DNA of 13,229 nt, taken from NCBI GenBank assembly GCA_946480485.1, contig CAMLJW010000104.1:1-13229 (forward strand). The letters are read 5' to 3'. Below, one piece after another: positions 1-7,224 of the stretch. Under the pieces are notes generated by a model that saw nothing but the letters and a program-made list of their open reading frames with translations, was not told where the DNA came from and searched no databases. The position numbers and the translations under genes are program-made. The stretch is from an uncultured Streptomyces sp. (lineage in GTDB: Bacteria > Actinomycetota > Actinomycetes > Streptomycetales > Streptomycetaceae). How positions within the stretch are numbered: position 1 is the first letter of the stretch; every line of letters starts with the position of its first letter.

Positions 1-1
1 G

Positions 2-691
2 GACGGTCTGCTCTCCGAGCTGGACGAGTACGCGGTCGAGCAGGCCCTGCAGATCGCCGACGAAGCCGATGACGCCGAGATCACCGTGTTGACGGTGGGT
101 CCGGAGGACGCCAAGGACGCGCTGCGCAAGGCGCTGTCGATGGGCGCCGACAAGGCGATCCATGTCGAGGACGACGACCTGCACGGCACCGACGCGATCG
201 GCACTTCGCTGGTGCTCGCGAAGGCGATCGAAAAGGCCGGCCACGACCTGGTCATATCCGGGATGGCGTCCACCGACGGCACCGCGGGCATCGTGCCCGC
301 GCTGTTCGCCGAGCGCCTCGGTGTCCCGCAGGTGACGCTGCTGTCCGAGGTCTCCGTCGAGGACGGCACGGTCAAGGGCCGCCGCGACGGCGACGCCGCG
401 TCCGAGCAGCTGGAGGCCTCCCTGCCGGCGGTCGTGTCGGTCACCGACCAGTCGGGCGAGGCGCGTTACCCCTCCTTCAAGGGCATCATGGCGGCCAAGA
501 AGAAGCCGGTTCAGTCCTGGGACCTGTCCGACCTGGACATCGACGCGGAGGAGGTCGGTCTCGACGGCGGCTGGACCGCCGTCGACTCCGCCACCGTGCG
601 TCCGGCGCGCACCGCCGGGACCGTCGTCAAGGACGAGGGCGAGGGCGGTCGGCAGCTCGCCGAGTTCCTCGCCGGCCAGAAGTTCATCTGA
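2..691 (+). CDS. etfB: Electron transfer flavoprotein subunit beta, 5'-truncated by window edge
   Basis: Beta subunit of the soluble electron transfer flavoprotein. The heterodimer takes electrons from acyl-CoA and other flavin dehydrogenases and passes them to ETF-quinone oxidoreductase. The reading frame is open from base 2, so about 229 residues are visible; the family usually has about 260, so roughly 30 N-terminal residues lie outside the window. Visible hallmarks are the nucleotide-binding stretch around SGMASTDGTAGIVPALFAERL and the family signature near the C-terminus (VTDQSGEARYPSFKGIMAAKKK). A GTG at 86 is internal to the conserved sequence and is not the true start. The gene is followed after 21 bases by etfA on the same strand, the standard etfBA operon arrangement. 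Identification is secure. Confidence 0.95.
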   Translation, partial: DGLLSELDEYAVEQALQIADEADDAEITVLTVGPEDAKDALRKALSMGADKAIHVEDDDLHGTDAIGTSLVLAKAIEKAGHDLVISGMASTDGTAGIVPALFAERLGVPQVTLLSEVSVEDGTVKGRRDGDAASEQLEASLPAVVSVTDQSGEARYPSFKGIMAAKKKPVQSWDLSDLDIDAEEVGLDGGWTAVDSATVRPARTAGTVVKDEGEGGRQLAEFLAGQKFI

Positions 692-712
692 TCGAGTTGG
701 AGTCGCATTCCC

Positions 713-1675
713 ATGGCTGAAGTTCTCGTCTACGTCGACCACGTGGACGGTGCCGTCCGCAAGCCCACCCTGGAGCTGCTGACCCTGGCCCGCCGCATCG
801 GCGAGCCGGTCGCCGTCGCGCTGGGCAACGGCGCCGGTGACACCGCCGCCGCCCTCGCCGAGCACGGCGCGGTCAAGGTCCTCACCCACGAGGCCGCCGA
901 GTACGCCGACTACCTGGTCGTCCCGAAGGTGGACGCCCTTCAGACCGCCGTCGAGGCCGTGTCCCCGGCCGCCGTGCTGGTCCCGTCCTCCGCCGAGGGC
1001 AAGGAGATCGCCGCCCGTCTGGCGCTGCGCATCGGCTCTGGCATCATCACCGACGCCGTCGACCTCGAGGCCGGCGACGAGGGCCCGGTGGCCACCCAGT
1101 CGGTGTTCGCCGCGTCCTTCACCACCAAGTCCCGTGTCTCCAAGGGCACTCCGGTCATCACGGTCAAGCCGAACTCGGCCGCCGTGGAGGCCGCCCCGGC
1201 CGCCGGCGCGGTCGAGGCGCTCGCCGTGACCTTCTCCGCCGCCGCGACCGGCACCAAGGTCACCGCGCGCACCCCGCGCGAGTCGACCGGCCGCCCGGAG
1301 CTGACCGAGGCCGCGATCGTGGTCTCCGGCGGCCGTGGCGTCAACGGCGCCGAGAACTTCGCGATCATCGAGGCCCTCGCCGACTCCCTCGGCGCGGCCG
1401 TCGGTGCCTCGCGTGCCGCCGTCGACGCCGGCTGGTACCCGCACACCAACCAGGTCGGCCAGACCGGCAAGTCCGTCTCGCCGCAGCTGTACATCGCCTC
1501 CGGCATCTCCGGCGCGATCCAGCACCGCGCGGGCATGCAGACCTCGAAGACCATCGTGGCCATCAACAAGGACGCCGAGGCCCCGATCTTCGACCTGGTC
1601 GACTACGGCGTCGTCGGCGACCTCTTCGACGTCGTCCCCGCCCTCACCGAGGAGATCAACGCCCGCAAGGGCTGA
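713..1675 (+). CDS. etfA: Electron transfer flavoprotein subunit alpha
   Basis: Alpha subunit of the electron transfer flavoprotein, carrying most of the FAD-binding site. The 320 residues match the usual family length. The N-terminal ETF domain spans roughly residues 3-180. The C-terminal FAD-binding domain (about 200-315) shows the conserved series [12 protein letters not shown] (205-216), [11 protein letters not shown] (231-241), [11 protein letters not shown] (247-257), GISGAIQH (264-271) and [12 protein letters not shown] (284-295). The ATG at 713 is chosen because conserved sequence ([10 protein letters not shown]) begins there and it lies just after etfB. A GGAG-like element sits upstream in TTGGAGTCG. 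It is presumably cotranscribed with etfB. No strong terminator is visible after the stop; the downstream sequence is a scar of gene remnants. Confidence 0.96.
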   Translation: MAEVLVYVDHVDGAVRKPTLELLTLARRIGEPVAVALGNGAGDTAAALAEHGAVKVLTHEAAEYADYLVVPKVDALQTAVEAVSPAAVLVPSSAEGKEIAARLALRIGSGIITDAVDLEAGDEGPVATQSVFAASFTTKSRVSKGTPVITVKPNSAAVEAAPAAGAVEALAVTFSAAATGTKVTARTPRESTGRPELTEAAIVVSGGRGVNGAENFAIIEALADSLGAAVGASRAAVDAGWYPHTNQVGQTGKSVSPQLYIASGISGAIQHRAGMQTSKTIVAINKDAEAPIFDLVDYGVVGDLFDVVPALTEEINARKG

Positions 1676-1701
1676 TCCCAAAAGGCGCTCCCAACCGATC
1701 G

Positions 1702-2000
1702 CCACCGCTCTTGCCCGGGGTCGTCGGAAGCGGCGTCGAGCGGGGCGGGGAAGACGTTCCGCAGCAGCCCCGCGCGATGCCGCAGCGTTCCGTCCCAGAG
1801 GGCTACCCGGCCGGTCTGATCACCGGCCGCCAGGCGCGAGCCGTCGGGAGAGAAGGCGAGCGCACCGATCTCGTCGTCCTGTACGTGGTCGCGGGCCCGT
1901 CCGGTCCCTACGACGCCGTGGTCGTCCACGACGAGCCGGCCGTCGGGGCTGGCCGCCAGGTGGTAGCCGCTCCGACCTGCGGGCTGCGGTCCTGTGCTGT
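1702..2000 (-). pseudogene. WD40-repeat protein fragment (remnant)
   Basis: On the minus strand a stretch of about 90 codons reads as two WD40 blades. One is GYHLAASPDGRLVVDDHG, the other is DEIGALAFSPDGSRLAAGD followed by QTGRVALWDG and a linker LRHRAGLLRNVFPAP. The FSPDGxxLAxGDxxGxVxLWD pattern is characteristic of bacterial WD40 repeats, which form beta-propellers in large regulatory or kinase proteins. No complete gene can be drawn: WD40 similarity stops near 1715, next to the etfA stop, and on the other side it runs into the ferredoxin-domain remnant on the opposite strand. I see no start site with a ribosome binding site. It is best read as an internal piece of a much longer WD40 gene left by recombination. 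The exact limits are approximate. Confidence 0.6.
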
Positions 2001-2006
2001 CGTGCC

Positions 2007-2351
2007 GTGTCCCAGGTCTCCTCGACGACGTCGCCGAAGGGCGCGCTGCGCGTCGAGCGTTTCCAGCCCGTGGTCCAGAAGACGGGTGCGGACACGGAGT
2101 TCGAGGTGGTCCTGGAGCGCTCGAACCGCACGTTGACCATCCCGGCGGAGGTGTCCGTACTCGACGCCCTACGGGCCGCGGGTGTCGAGGTGCTCTTCTC
2201 CTGCACCGAGGGCACCTGCGAGACCGATGTCCTCGAAGGCACCCCCGACCACCGGGACTCGGTGCTCAGCGACGAGGAGCGGGAGGCCGGCGAGACCATG
2301 CTCATCTGTGTGTCCCGGTGCCGCGGGAAGCGCCTCGTGCTCGACCTGTGA
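2007..2351 (+). pseudogene. C-terminal 2Fe-2S domain remnant of a phthalate-dioxygenase-reductase-type protein
   Basis: The frame ending at 2351 encodes the last ~105 residues of a PDR-family (vanillate demethylase / phthalate dioxygenase) reductase. It shows the linker ALRVERFQPV, the ferredoxin fold (FEVVLERSNRTLTIPAEVSVLDALRAAGVEV), the DVLEGTPDHRDSVLSDEE stretch, MLICVSRC and the terminal LVLDL. The FMN- and NAD-binding domains (about 200 residues) are absent upstream, where the WD40 remnant begins. The cluster loop reads FSCTEGTCETDVLEG, whereas the family has CxxxxCxxC. Three residues, including the third cysteine ligand, are missing, so a normal 2Fe-2S cluster could not form. The 2007 GTG is only the first in-frame start in this part; no ribosome binding site precedes it. 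It is almost certainly non-functional. Confidence 0.75.
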
Positions 2352-2429
2352 GACCTGCACCAAGGGCATGCAGAGGAAACTCGCCGCCACGTCGCTGAAC
2401 GGGGCGGCGGGCCACCCGGTGCGGTGGTG

Positions 2430-3101
2430 TCACACCTCGGCCGCGGTGACCACGCTGAGATGGCTCGTCCTGCGCCGCACTCGTGCCGCCCGGCGGGTCG
2501 TACCGGTGGCGCGGCCCGTCTCGCGCAGGACCAGGGTCATGCGCGTATAGCCCATGTCCTGAAGGGACTTGGGAGCTTCGCCGACGATCCGGCAGTTCGT
2601 ACGGCCCCATCGCGGGTCCGGGTGCCACAGCGGTCGTACCGCGCCGTCGTGCTGCAGGGCGTCCGGGCCGACCGAGCTGATCCAGTGCGGCAGTCCGTGC
2701 CGGTACGCGGCGTCCATGATCGGATCCTGGGCGATGTCCCGGAGGATGGACAGCAGCACGCGATCGTGGGCGTGCCGCTCCATCGCGGCGGCGAAGTGGG
2801 CCAGCATCGGCAGACACCAGCTCGACTCGTGCTCGCCGAGGACCGTGCCGGCATCCGGATGGAACAGGACGAACCGCAGGAAGTTGTCCCCCGGCATGGC
2901 CGTGGGATGCGGGCCGACGCCACGGAAAAGTGTCTCGAACGCGTCGTTCGCGAAGACGACGTCCCAGCGGTGGTCGAAGACGACGGAGGGAAAGGGGACG
3001 GCATCCAGGAAAGCGGCGTAGTCCTGCAAATACGCCTGAGCCTGGAGACTTTCGGGGACGGGTCGCGACCTCGGCCGCTGCCTTCCTGCCTGGTACTCCA
3101 T
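2430..3101 (-). CDS. Stand-alone MmyB-type ligand-binding-domain protein
   Basis: A 223-residue protein whose core, about residues 28-192, matches the ligand-binding domain seen C-terminal to the HTH in MmyB-like actinobacterial regulators (PAS-like fold, proposed to bind a fatty-acyl-type ligand). Recognisable parts are FLDAVPFPSVVFDHRWDVVF (31-50), ANDAFETLF, the HPTAMPGDNFLRFVLFHP block (65-82), SSWCLPMLAHFAAAMERH (93-110), DPIMDAAYRHGLPHW (126-140) and HPDPRWGRTNCRIV (160-173). The usual N-terminal HTH of about 80 residues is missing: only about 27 unrelated residues precede the domain. The last ~25 residues are basic and unlike the family. The start is ATG 3101, with a GAGGGG element about 10 bases upstream. 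It is divergent from the HTH-regulator operon, so a shared control region is likely. The fold assignment is from recognition, and the ligand is unknown. Confidence 0.7.
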   Translation of the reverse strand: MEYQAGRQRPRSRPVPESLQAQAYLQDYAAFLDAVPFPSVVFDHRWDVVFANDAFETLFRGVGPHPTAMPGDNFLRFVLFHPDAGTVLGEHESSWCLPMLAHFAAAMERHAHDRVLLSILRDIAQDPIMDAAYRHGLPHWISSVGPDALQHDGAVRPLWHPDPRWGRTNCRIVGEAPKSLQDMGYTRMTLVLRETGRATGTTRRAARVRRRTSHLSVVTAAEV

Positions 3102-3147
3102 CGGGAGGTCACCCCTCTTGCCTCTGCGGCCTTCACGCGGCGCCGTG

Positions 3148-3177
3148 ATCCTGCTATCCCCGCTGGAGGTGTGTCAA
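3148..3177 (-). promoter_or_regulatory. Candidate HrdB-type promoter for the MmyB-domain gene
   Basis: Read on the minus strand, TTGACA (3177-3172) is followed after 18 bases by CAGGAT (3153-3148). This resembles the Streptomyces housekeeping consensus TTGACN-N16-18-TAGRRT. Transcription would start near 3140, about 40 bases before the ATG at 3101. Prediction from sequence only. Confidence 0.5.
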
Positions 3178-3212
3178 CTATCGTGGCACCTGCCGCCGGT
3201 TGACGATGGAAT

Positions 3213-3232
3213 CTCGCCACAGTTGTGGCGAG
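3213..3232. promoter_or_regulatory. 20-bp palindrome, candidate operator in the divergent promoter region
   Basis: CTCGCCACA (3213-3221) and TGTGGCGAG (3224-3232) are perfect 9-base inverted repeats separated by GT. The element lies between the minus-strand MmyB-domain gene and the plus-strand HTH operon. A TTGACG that could act as a plus-strand -35 lies just upstream (3200-3205), although no good -10 follows it. The size and symmetry suit a dimeric HTH regulator, and the adjacent tandem-HTH protein is the obvious candidate binder. With only a 2-base gap it is unlikely to be a terminator hairpin. Function is inferred. Confidence 0.5.
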
Positions 3233-3354
3233 TCCTGGATGTGAGTTCGAGCCAAGGGCTACTCTCCGGGGCAGTTCACGGTGCACTACCCGGATTTCGG
3301 GGGGCTTGGCGCCTCATGGCTCCGCACCTTCCTCAGAGCAGTCGAGAGAAACGT

Positions 3355-3360
3355 GGGAGA
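3355..3360 (+). promoter_or_regulatory. Ribosome binding site deciding the start of the HTH regulator
   Basis: GGGAGA is placed 7 bases before GTG 3368. The longer possible start at GTG 3281 has no comparable element, which is why 3368 is preferred. Confidence 0.5.
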
Positions 3361-3367
3361 TCTGTCG

Positions 3368-4024
3368 GTGACGGATGGCTTCGAGGTTCTGGGCGCCACC
3401 GCGACGGGTCTGCTGCCGGCCGTCGTGGCCCGCGTCGCCACCCTCGCGGACCGGCTCAGTGTGCCGCGCAGCGAGGTGTTCGACGTCCAGTTCCTGTCCC
3501 TCGCCTCCGGTGTGCCGGAGGTCGTGGTCAAGGCGCTGCTGAGAGGTCGGCCCGCCGGTGAGCCGGACCTTCAGACCCGCTTCCTGCAACGTCTCGACCT
3601 GCTGCGCCGCACGCGACTCAAGCCGAACGGCCGCCGGTACACCCAGCAGGAGATCGCCGACGGCGCGGGCATGTCGCGTCAGCAGGCGGGCGCCCTCATC
3701 AATGGAGACCGCCGCCCCACCATGGAGCACTGCGACGCCATTCAGCGCTTCTTCCGGGTGCACGCCGGGTTCCTCACGGCCGAGGACCCCGAGGCCCTGG
3801 CGGGCGCCCTCCAGCGCTGTGAGCAGGAGTTGCTTCAGCGGCTGGCCGACTGGGAGAGAGCCTCTGCCGCAGCCACGGCCGACCCTTTCGAGCAGCTGCT
3901 CCAGGACCACGGCGTCCGGGGGATCGCCTGGCGCGCCGCACAGCTGCCGACCGACCAACACCGGGACAAGGTCACGGAATGGCTGGACATGCTCCTGGAG
4001 AGCGTCAGGCGGCCCGATTCGTGA
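3368..4024 (+). CDS. XRE-type transcriptional regulator with tandem HTH segments
   Basis: Predicted DNA-binding regulator of 218 residues from GTG 3368. Two helix-turn-helix-like segments are visible. The first is at about 38-60 (DVQFLSLASGVPEVVVKALL). The second, about 91-131, reads YTQQEIADGAGMSRQQAGALINGDRRPTMEHCDAIQRFF, a classic XRE fold with its GDRRP turn, followed by VHAGFLTAEDPE. Residues 145-165 are probably helical, and the C-terminus (GVRGIAWRAAQLP, 182-194) resembles the tail of actinobacterial XRE regulators that are partnered with ImmA/IrrE-type genes. GTG 3281 would add 29 residues without a ribosome binding site. The next gene begins directly at the stop (TGA at 4022-4024, GTG at 4025), so the two are almost certainly co-translated. 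The regulator may act on the palindrome at 3213-3232. Its targets are unknown. Confidence 0.8.
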   Translation: MTDGFEVLGATATGLLPAVVARVATLADRLSVPRSEVFDVQFLSLASGVPEVVVKALLRGRPAGEPDLQTRFLQRLDLLRRTRLKPNGRRYTQQEIADGAGMSRQQAGALINGDRRPTMEHCDAIQRFFRVHAGFLTAEDPEALAGALQRCEQELLQRLADWERASAAATADPFEQLLQDHGVRGIAWRAAQLPTDQHRDKVTEWLDMLLESVRRPDS

Positions 4025-4591
4025 GTGAGCCGGGGTGAGACCGTGGGCATCGGAAAGGAAATGCGCCGTCTGTGCGGCGAGTTGGTCGGCGAGCTCTCGC
4101 TCCCGGCACCGGCGGATCCCGCCGACCTCCACGCCGCGCTGTGCGACGCCATGAGCAGACGCCGCGGCCGCCCCGTGAGGTTCCGCACGGCCCCCTTCCC
4201 GCCCGGGACCGCCAGCGGGCTCTGGCTCGACATGGCCGACCAGGACCTCGTGGTCGTCGAGGAACGCACCGCTCCCGACCACCAGTTGGTGATCCTCGGC
4301 CACGAACTGTGGCACATGAGGTCCGGCCACTGCAGCCACCACGTCGAAGGCGCGGCCGTCGCCGCCCGCCTACTGTCGGACGACGCCGATCTACGGGCGA
4401 CCGTCCTGAAGGTGGCCGCCCGCACCCGGTTCGACCTCGTGGAAGAGCAGGACGCCGAGAGCTTCGGCCTGCTGCTGGCGAGCAAATGCCGTGCGTGGCT
4501 GGCCGGTTCGGCGCTGCGCGGCCCGATGCGGCGGGACGGGGTCGCGGGCCGGATCGAGGCGTCCCTGGGCTATCGCGGACCACGTAGCTGA
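4025..4591 (+). CDS. ImmA/IrrE-like HExxH protein (often annotated as toxin component)
   Basis: Small 188-residue protein with a zinc-metallopeptidase-type motif HELWH at residues 93-97 in the context VILGHELWHMRSGHC. A second acidic segment, EEQDAESFGLLLA (140-152), resembles the ExxAExFA element of ImmA/IrrE peptidases. Members of this family cleave or otherwise control a partner HTH repressor; in Streptomyces many are annotated as a toxin-antitoxin 'toxin component', usually without experimental support. The partner here is the HTH protein directly upstream, with no gap. GTG 4025 is taken as the start because it abuts the preceding stop; GTG 4043 or ATG 4061 are also possible. There is no signal peptide, so it should be cytoplasmic. 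Whether it is catalytically active cannot be told from sequence. Confidence 0.78.
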   Translation: MSRGETVGIGKEMRRLCGELVGELSLPAPADPADLHAALCDAMSRRRGRPVRFRTAPFPPGTASGLWLDMADQDLVVVEERTAPDHQLVILGHELWHMRSGHCSHHVEGAAVAARLLSDDADLRATVLKVAARTRFDLVEEQDAESFGLLLASKCRAWLAGSALRGPMRRDGVAGRIEASLGYRGPRS

Positions 4592-4604
4592 AGCCGCCGA
4601 CGTC

Positions 4605-5810
4605 ATGAATGATTCGAGCTACTACATACCGTCCGCCGCCATGGCGATCACGTTCGGCTGCAAGGCGCCCGCACTGCTGCGCTCCTGGCGGGACCCGCTG
4701 CTGCGGTCCGTCTGCGCGCTGCTCGTCCTCGCGGGCCTCGCGTTCTTCTTCGCGGCCCCGCCGACGATCACCGAGGTCAACCGCATCACGGGGATCGCGA
4801 ACGTCTCGGCGCCGCTCGTCTACAGCTTCCTGAGCGCCTTCGGCGCCGCCTGTCTGGTGCTGATCATCAACTGGCGCGGCGGTCCGCCGGAAGCGACCCG
4901 GCGGGCCTTGCGCCGGTGGATCGCCGGGTACGGCGCGGTGATCGTGGCGCTGGTCACGCTGTTCGCACTCGGGGACGCGCCGTACGAACGGCTGCGGGAT
5001 TTCGACACGTACTACGCCAAGACGCCGTTCATCCGCGAGATGATCGTGCTCTACCTCGTGTCGGCCACGGTCGCGGGTGTCGCGATCGACGTCATGTGCT
5101 GGCGCTGGGCGCTCCAGGTACGCGGCTGGCTACGGGCCGGACTACTGATCATCGCGGTCGGATTCCTGTTCAACATCCCCTACTCGGTCACCAAGTCCAT
5201 CGCCGTGGTCGCCCGGTGGAACGGCGGGAACCTGGACGACCTGAGCACCTACGTGGCACCCGCGGTGGCCTCCGCCGGGGTACAGATCAGCGCGGTCGGC
5301 TTCTGTCTCCCGCTGGCATGCCAGCGCATCGGGGACACCTGGCACACCTGGTCCACCTATCGTCGGCTCGGGCCGCTGTGGCACGAGTTGAAGCCGGTCG
5401 CGGTGCGCGAGGGTCTGGCCGTGCGCATCTCCTGGTGGTCGCCCCCCGAACTCCAGGTGACCCAGCGGGAGTCCGACATCCACGACGCCATGCTCAGCCT
5501 GTACCCGTACTTCGACTCCGAGGTGCGCTCGCGCGCCTATGAAGCAGCCGTGACCGCCGGCTCCGACTCCCTCCAGGCACAGGCGGAAGCCGACGCGGTC
5601 ATGGTGACGACGGCGATACGGGCCAGGGCCGCCGACCCGAAGGGCAGGGTCATCGACGCGGCGGCGACCGAGGCACCGCCCGCGTCCGCCGAGGCGCCCC
5701 GCGACCTGGTGCGGATTTCCCTCGCCCTGTATCGGTCACCCGTCGTCGCGGCGGCCCGAGGTCAGGCCGCATACCCGGTCACAGAGCGACTTCCATCCGG
5801 TTTCCAGTGA
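4605..5810 (+). CDS. Seven-helix membrane protein, MAB_1171c / DUF6545 type
   Basis: A 401-residue protein with about seven hydrophobic segments in its first 240 residues: 5-20 (weak), 33-51, 68-89, 105-123, 145-169, 175-203 and 213-240. A ~160-residue soluble C-terminal region follows (TWHTWSTYRRLGPLWHEL at 245-262; QRESDIHDAMLSLYPYFD at 287-304; an Ala-rich helix at 325-345). This layout matches the actinobacterial family labelled 'MAB_1171c family putative transporter' with a DUF6545 tail; no transport function is established. ATG 4605 lies 13 bases after the metallopeptidase-like gene and begins just before the first hydrophobic segment. A longer in-frame start inside the upstream gene is unlikely. 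The soluble tail and operon partners suggest a sensing or signalling role, which is inference. It converges with the FAD oxidoreductase 19 bases beyond its stop. Confidence 0.8.
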   Translation: MNDSSYYIPSAAMAITFGCKAPALLRSWRDPLLRSVCALLVLAGLAFFFAAPPTITEVNRITGIANVSAPLVYSFLSAFGAACLVLIINWRGGPPEATRRALRRWIAGYGAVIVALVTLFALGDAPYERLRDFDTYYAKTPFIREMIVLYLVSATVAGVAIDVMCWRWALQVRGWLRAGLLIIAVGFLFNIPYSVTKSIAVVARWNGGNLDDLSTYVAPAVASAGVQISAVGFCLPLACQRIGDTWHTWSTYRRLGPLWHELKPVAVREGLAVRISWWSPPELQVTQRESDIHDAMLSLYPYFDSEVRSRAYEAAVTAGSDSLQAQAEADAVMVTTAIRARAADPKGRVIDAAATEAPPASAEAPRDLVRISLALYRSPVVAAARGQAAYPVTERLPSGFQ

Positions 5811-5829
5811 CGGAGTCCTACCGGCACCT

Positions 5830-7224
5830 TCACACTGCGGCGGCTCTCCGTTCCTTCTCGGTCAGGGGAGGTCCGCTCAACAGGGGCTCCTTGCGGCCGA
5901 GACAGACCAGAGCGAGCATGTCGGGCATGAGCAGCCGTGTCGGCGGCCTCTCCATGCTCATCACGTCCAGCAGGATGTGCAGGGCGTGCGGGTTGCGTGA
6001 GCCGGCGTCGACGGCTCTGTCGACGAACGCGGCGAGGGCCTTTTCCCGTCGGGTGGGGGGCTGGTCGCTGGCGCCCGGGTAGAACACGTCCTGGCCCACA
6101 GCCAGGCTCCAGGCGTTTTCCACGGGCCGTGCCGCAATCTTCTGGATGCGCCGTGCCGTGCCGGGTGCGGTGAGATCCTGCCGGCGCAGGACACCGCGTA
6201 GCGCCGTGACGCTCTGGGCGGCGACGCTCAGTCCGTGCCCGTAGACGGGGTTGTAGCCGGCGATGGCGTCGCCGAGGACTGCGAAGCCTGCGGGCCAGTG
6301 CGTGGCCTTCTCGTAGTAGCGGCGTTTGTTGGCGGTGCTGCGGGTGGTGACGACGTCGGTTTCTGGGTGTGCCTTGGCAAGGAGCTCGCCGATGACGGGG
6401 TGGGGCAGTTGCCGGGCGAAGGGCACGAACTCGTCGTTGATGTTGCTGGGCTGCCCGCCGCGGGTTCCGGCGAGTGTCACCAGCCACCGGCCGCCTTCCA
6501 CCGGGGCGATGATGCCACCCCTGCCCGGGGATTGGCGGGGATCGGCCTGGACGTTGACCATCGGAAAGCCGTCGGCGGCGCTGCCCGGTGCGCGGTATAT
6601 CCGGCTGGCATAGCCGATGCCGGCGTCGACCGTGCGCTCGCGCACGGGTGGAAGCCCCAGTTCTCTGAGCCAGACGGGAGCGCGGCTGGCGCGCCCGCTC
6701 GCATCGATGACCAGGTCGGCGGGGATCGTGTTCTCGGTGTGTGCCGAGCGTACGCGGGCTCCCGTCACGCGGTCCGCGCTGCCTTCCAGGGCCAGCAGTT
6801 CGGTCTGCTGCAGCAGGGTGATCCGCTGATGCCTCAGCACGGCTGCTCGGATCACGGCATCCAGCAGATCACGGCTGCACAGGAGGTTGGCGTGGCGGGC
6901 GTGGGTGAAACGTCTAAACCACTGGCCCGACGGAGCCCTGGACACCAGGTCGGTCATGATGCGGGCCTTCCAAGCGCCGTGGTCGACGAGTTGGTCGGTG
7001 ACACCTGGCAGGATGTCCTCGAGGGCTTTGACGCCGCCGGACCAGAACACATGCGCGTGGCGGGCCTGCGGTAGTCCCTTGCGGGGCTGGGGGTCCTCCG
7101 GCAACAGGTCGCGTTCGATGACGGTGACGTCGGCGTGGTCAGCGAGTACCGCAGCAGCGAGCATGCCCGTCATGCCCCCTCCGATGACCACCGCGGTACG
7201 ACGGAGGGCGGTTCTGTCAGACAT
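5830..7224 (-). CDS. FAD-dependent oxidoreductase, MonCI/Lsd18-like epoxidase group
   Basis: Predicted flavoprotein of 464 residues. The N-terminal Rossmann motif is VVIGGGMTGMLAAAVLADHADVTVIERD (12-39), followed by the PRKGLPQARHAHVFWSGG segment (47-64) typical of the actinobacterial FAD monooxygenases that include polyether epoxidases MonCI and Lsd18. DLVIDASGRAS (170-180) and GDAIAGYNPVYGHGLSVAA (318-336) complete the FAD-binding site. The family hydroxylates or epoxidises hydrophobic substrates, but most members near MAB_1171c genes have no known substrate. ATG 7224 is chosen because the Rossmann motif starts 11 residues later. Open frame continues far upstream but is antisense-type GC-rich read-through of the PPTase region. 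AAAGAG is a weak ribosome binding site. An Arg codon AGA (rare here) occurs at residue 104 or 105. It may work with the convergent HTH/7TM operon. Confidence 0.83.
   Translation of the reverse strand: MSDRTALRRTAVVIGGGMTGMLAAAVLADHADVTVIERDLLPEDPQPRKGLPQARHAHVFWSGGVKALEDILPGVTDQLVDHGAWKARIMTDLVSRAPSGQWFRRFTHARHANLLCSRDLLDAVIRAAVLRHQRITLLQQTELLALEGSADRVTGARVRSAHTENTIPADLVIDASGRASRAPVWLRELGLPPVRERTVDAGIGYASRIYRAPGSAADGFPMVNVQADPRQSPGRGGIIAPVEGGRWLVTLAGTRGGQPSNINDEFVPFARQLPHPVIGELLAKAHPETDVVTTRSTANKRRYYEKATHWPAGFAVLGDAIAGYNPVYGHGLSVAAQSVTALRGVLRRQDLTAPGTARRIQKIAARPVENAWSLAVGQDVFYPGASDQPPTRREKALAAFVDRAVDAGSRNPHALHILLDVMSMERPPTRLLMPDMLALVCLGRKEPLLSGPPLTEKERRAAAV

Noticed and set aside
2412..2429. 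Small inverted repeat CCACC...GGTGG between the reductase remnant and the MmyB-domain gene
   Set aside because: The 5-6 base stem has no T-run on either side and is too weak to call a terminator.
3281..3367. Longer start for the HTH regulator at GTG 3281
   Set aside because: There is no ribosome binding site, and the extra 29 residues look uncharacteristic. GTG 3368 has GGGAGA at 7 bases. Not fully excluded.
3314..4342. Minus-strand open frame of about 340 codons opposite the HTH and HExxH genes
   Set aside because: It is antisense to two recognisable genes, has no family similarity, and is typical of spurious frames in high-GC DNA.
4025..4591. Classical toxin-antitoxin call for the HExxH protein
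   Set aside because: The annotation habit exists, but the HELWH motif and XRE partner fit an ImmA/IrrE-type peptidase-regulator pair at least as well, and no toxin fold is evident.
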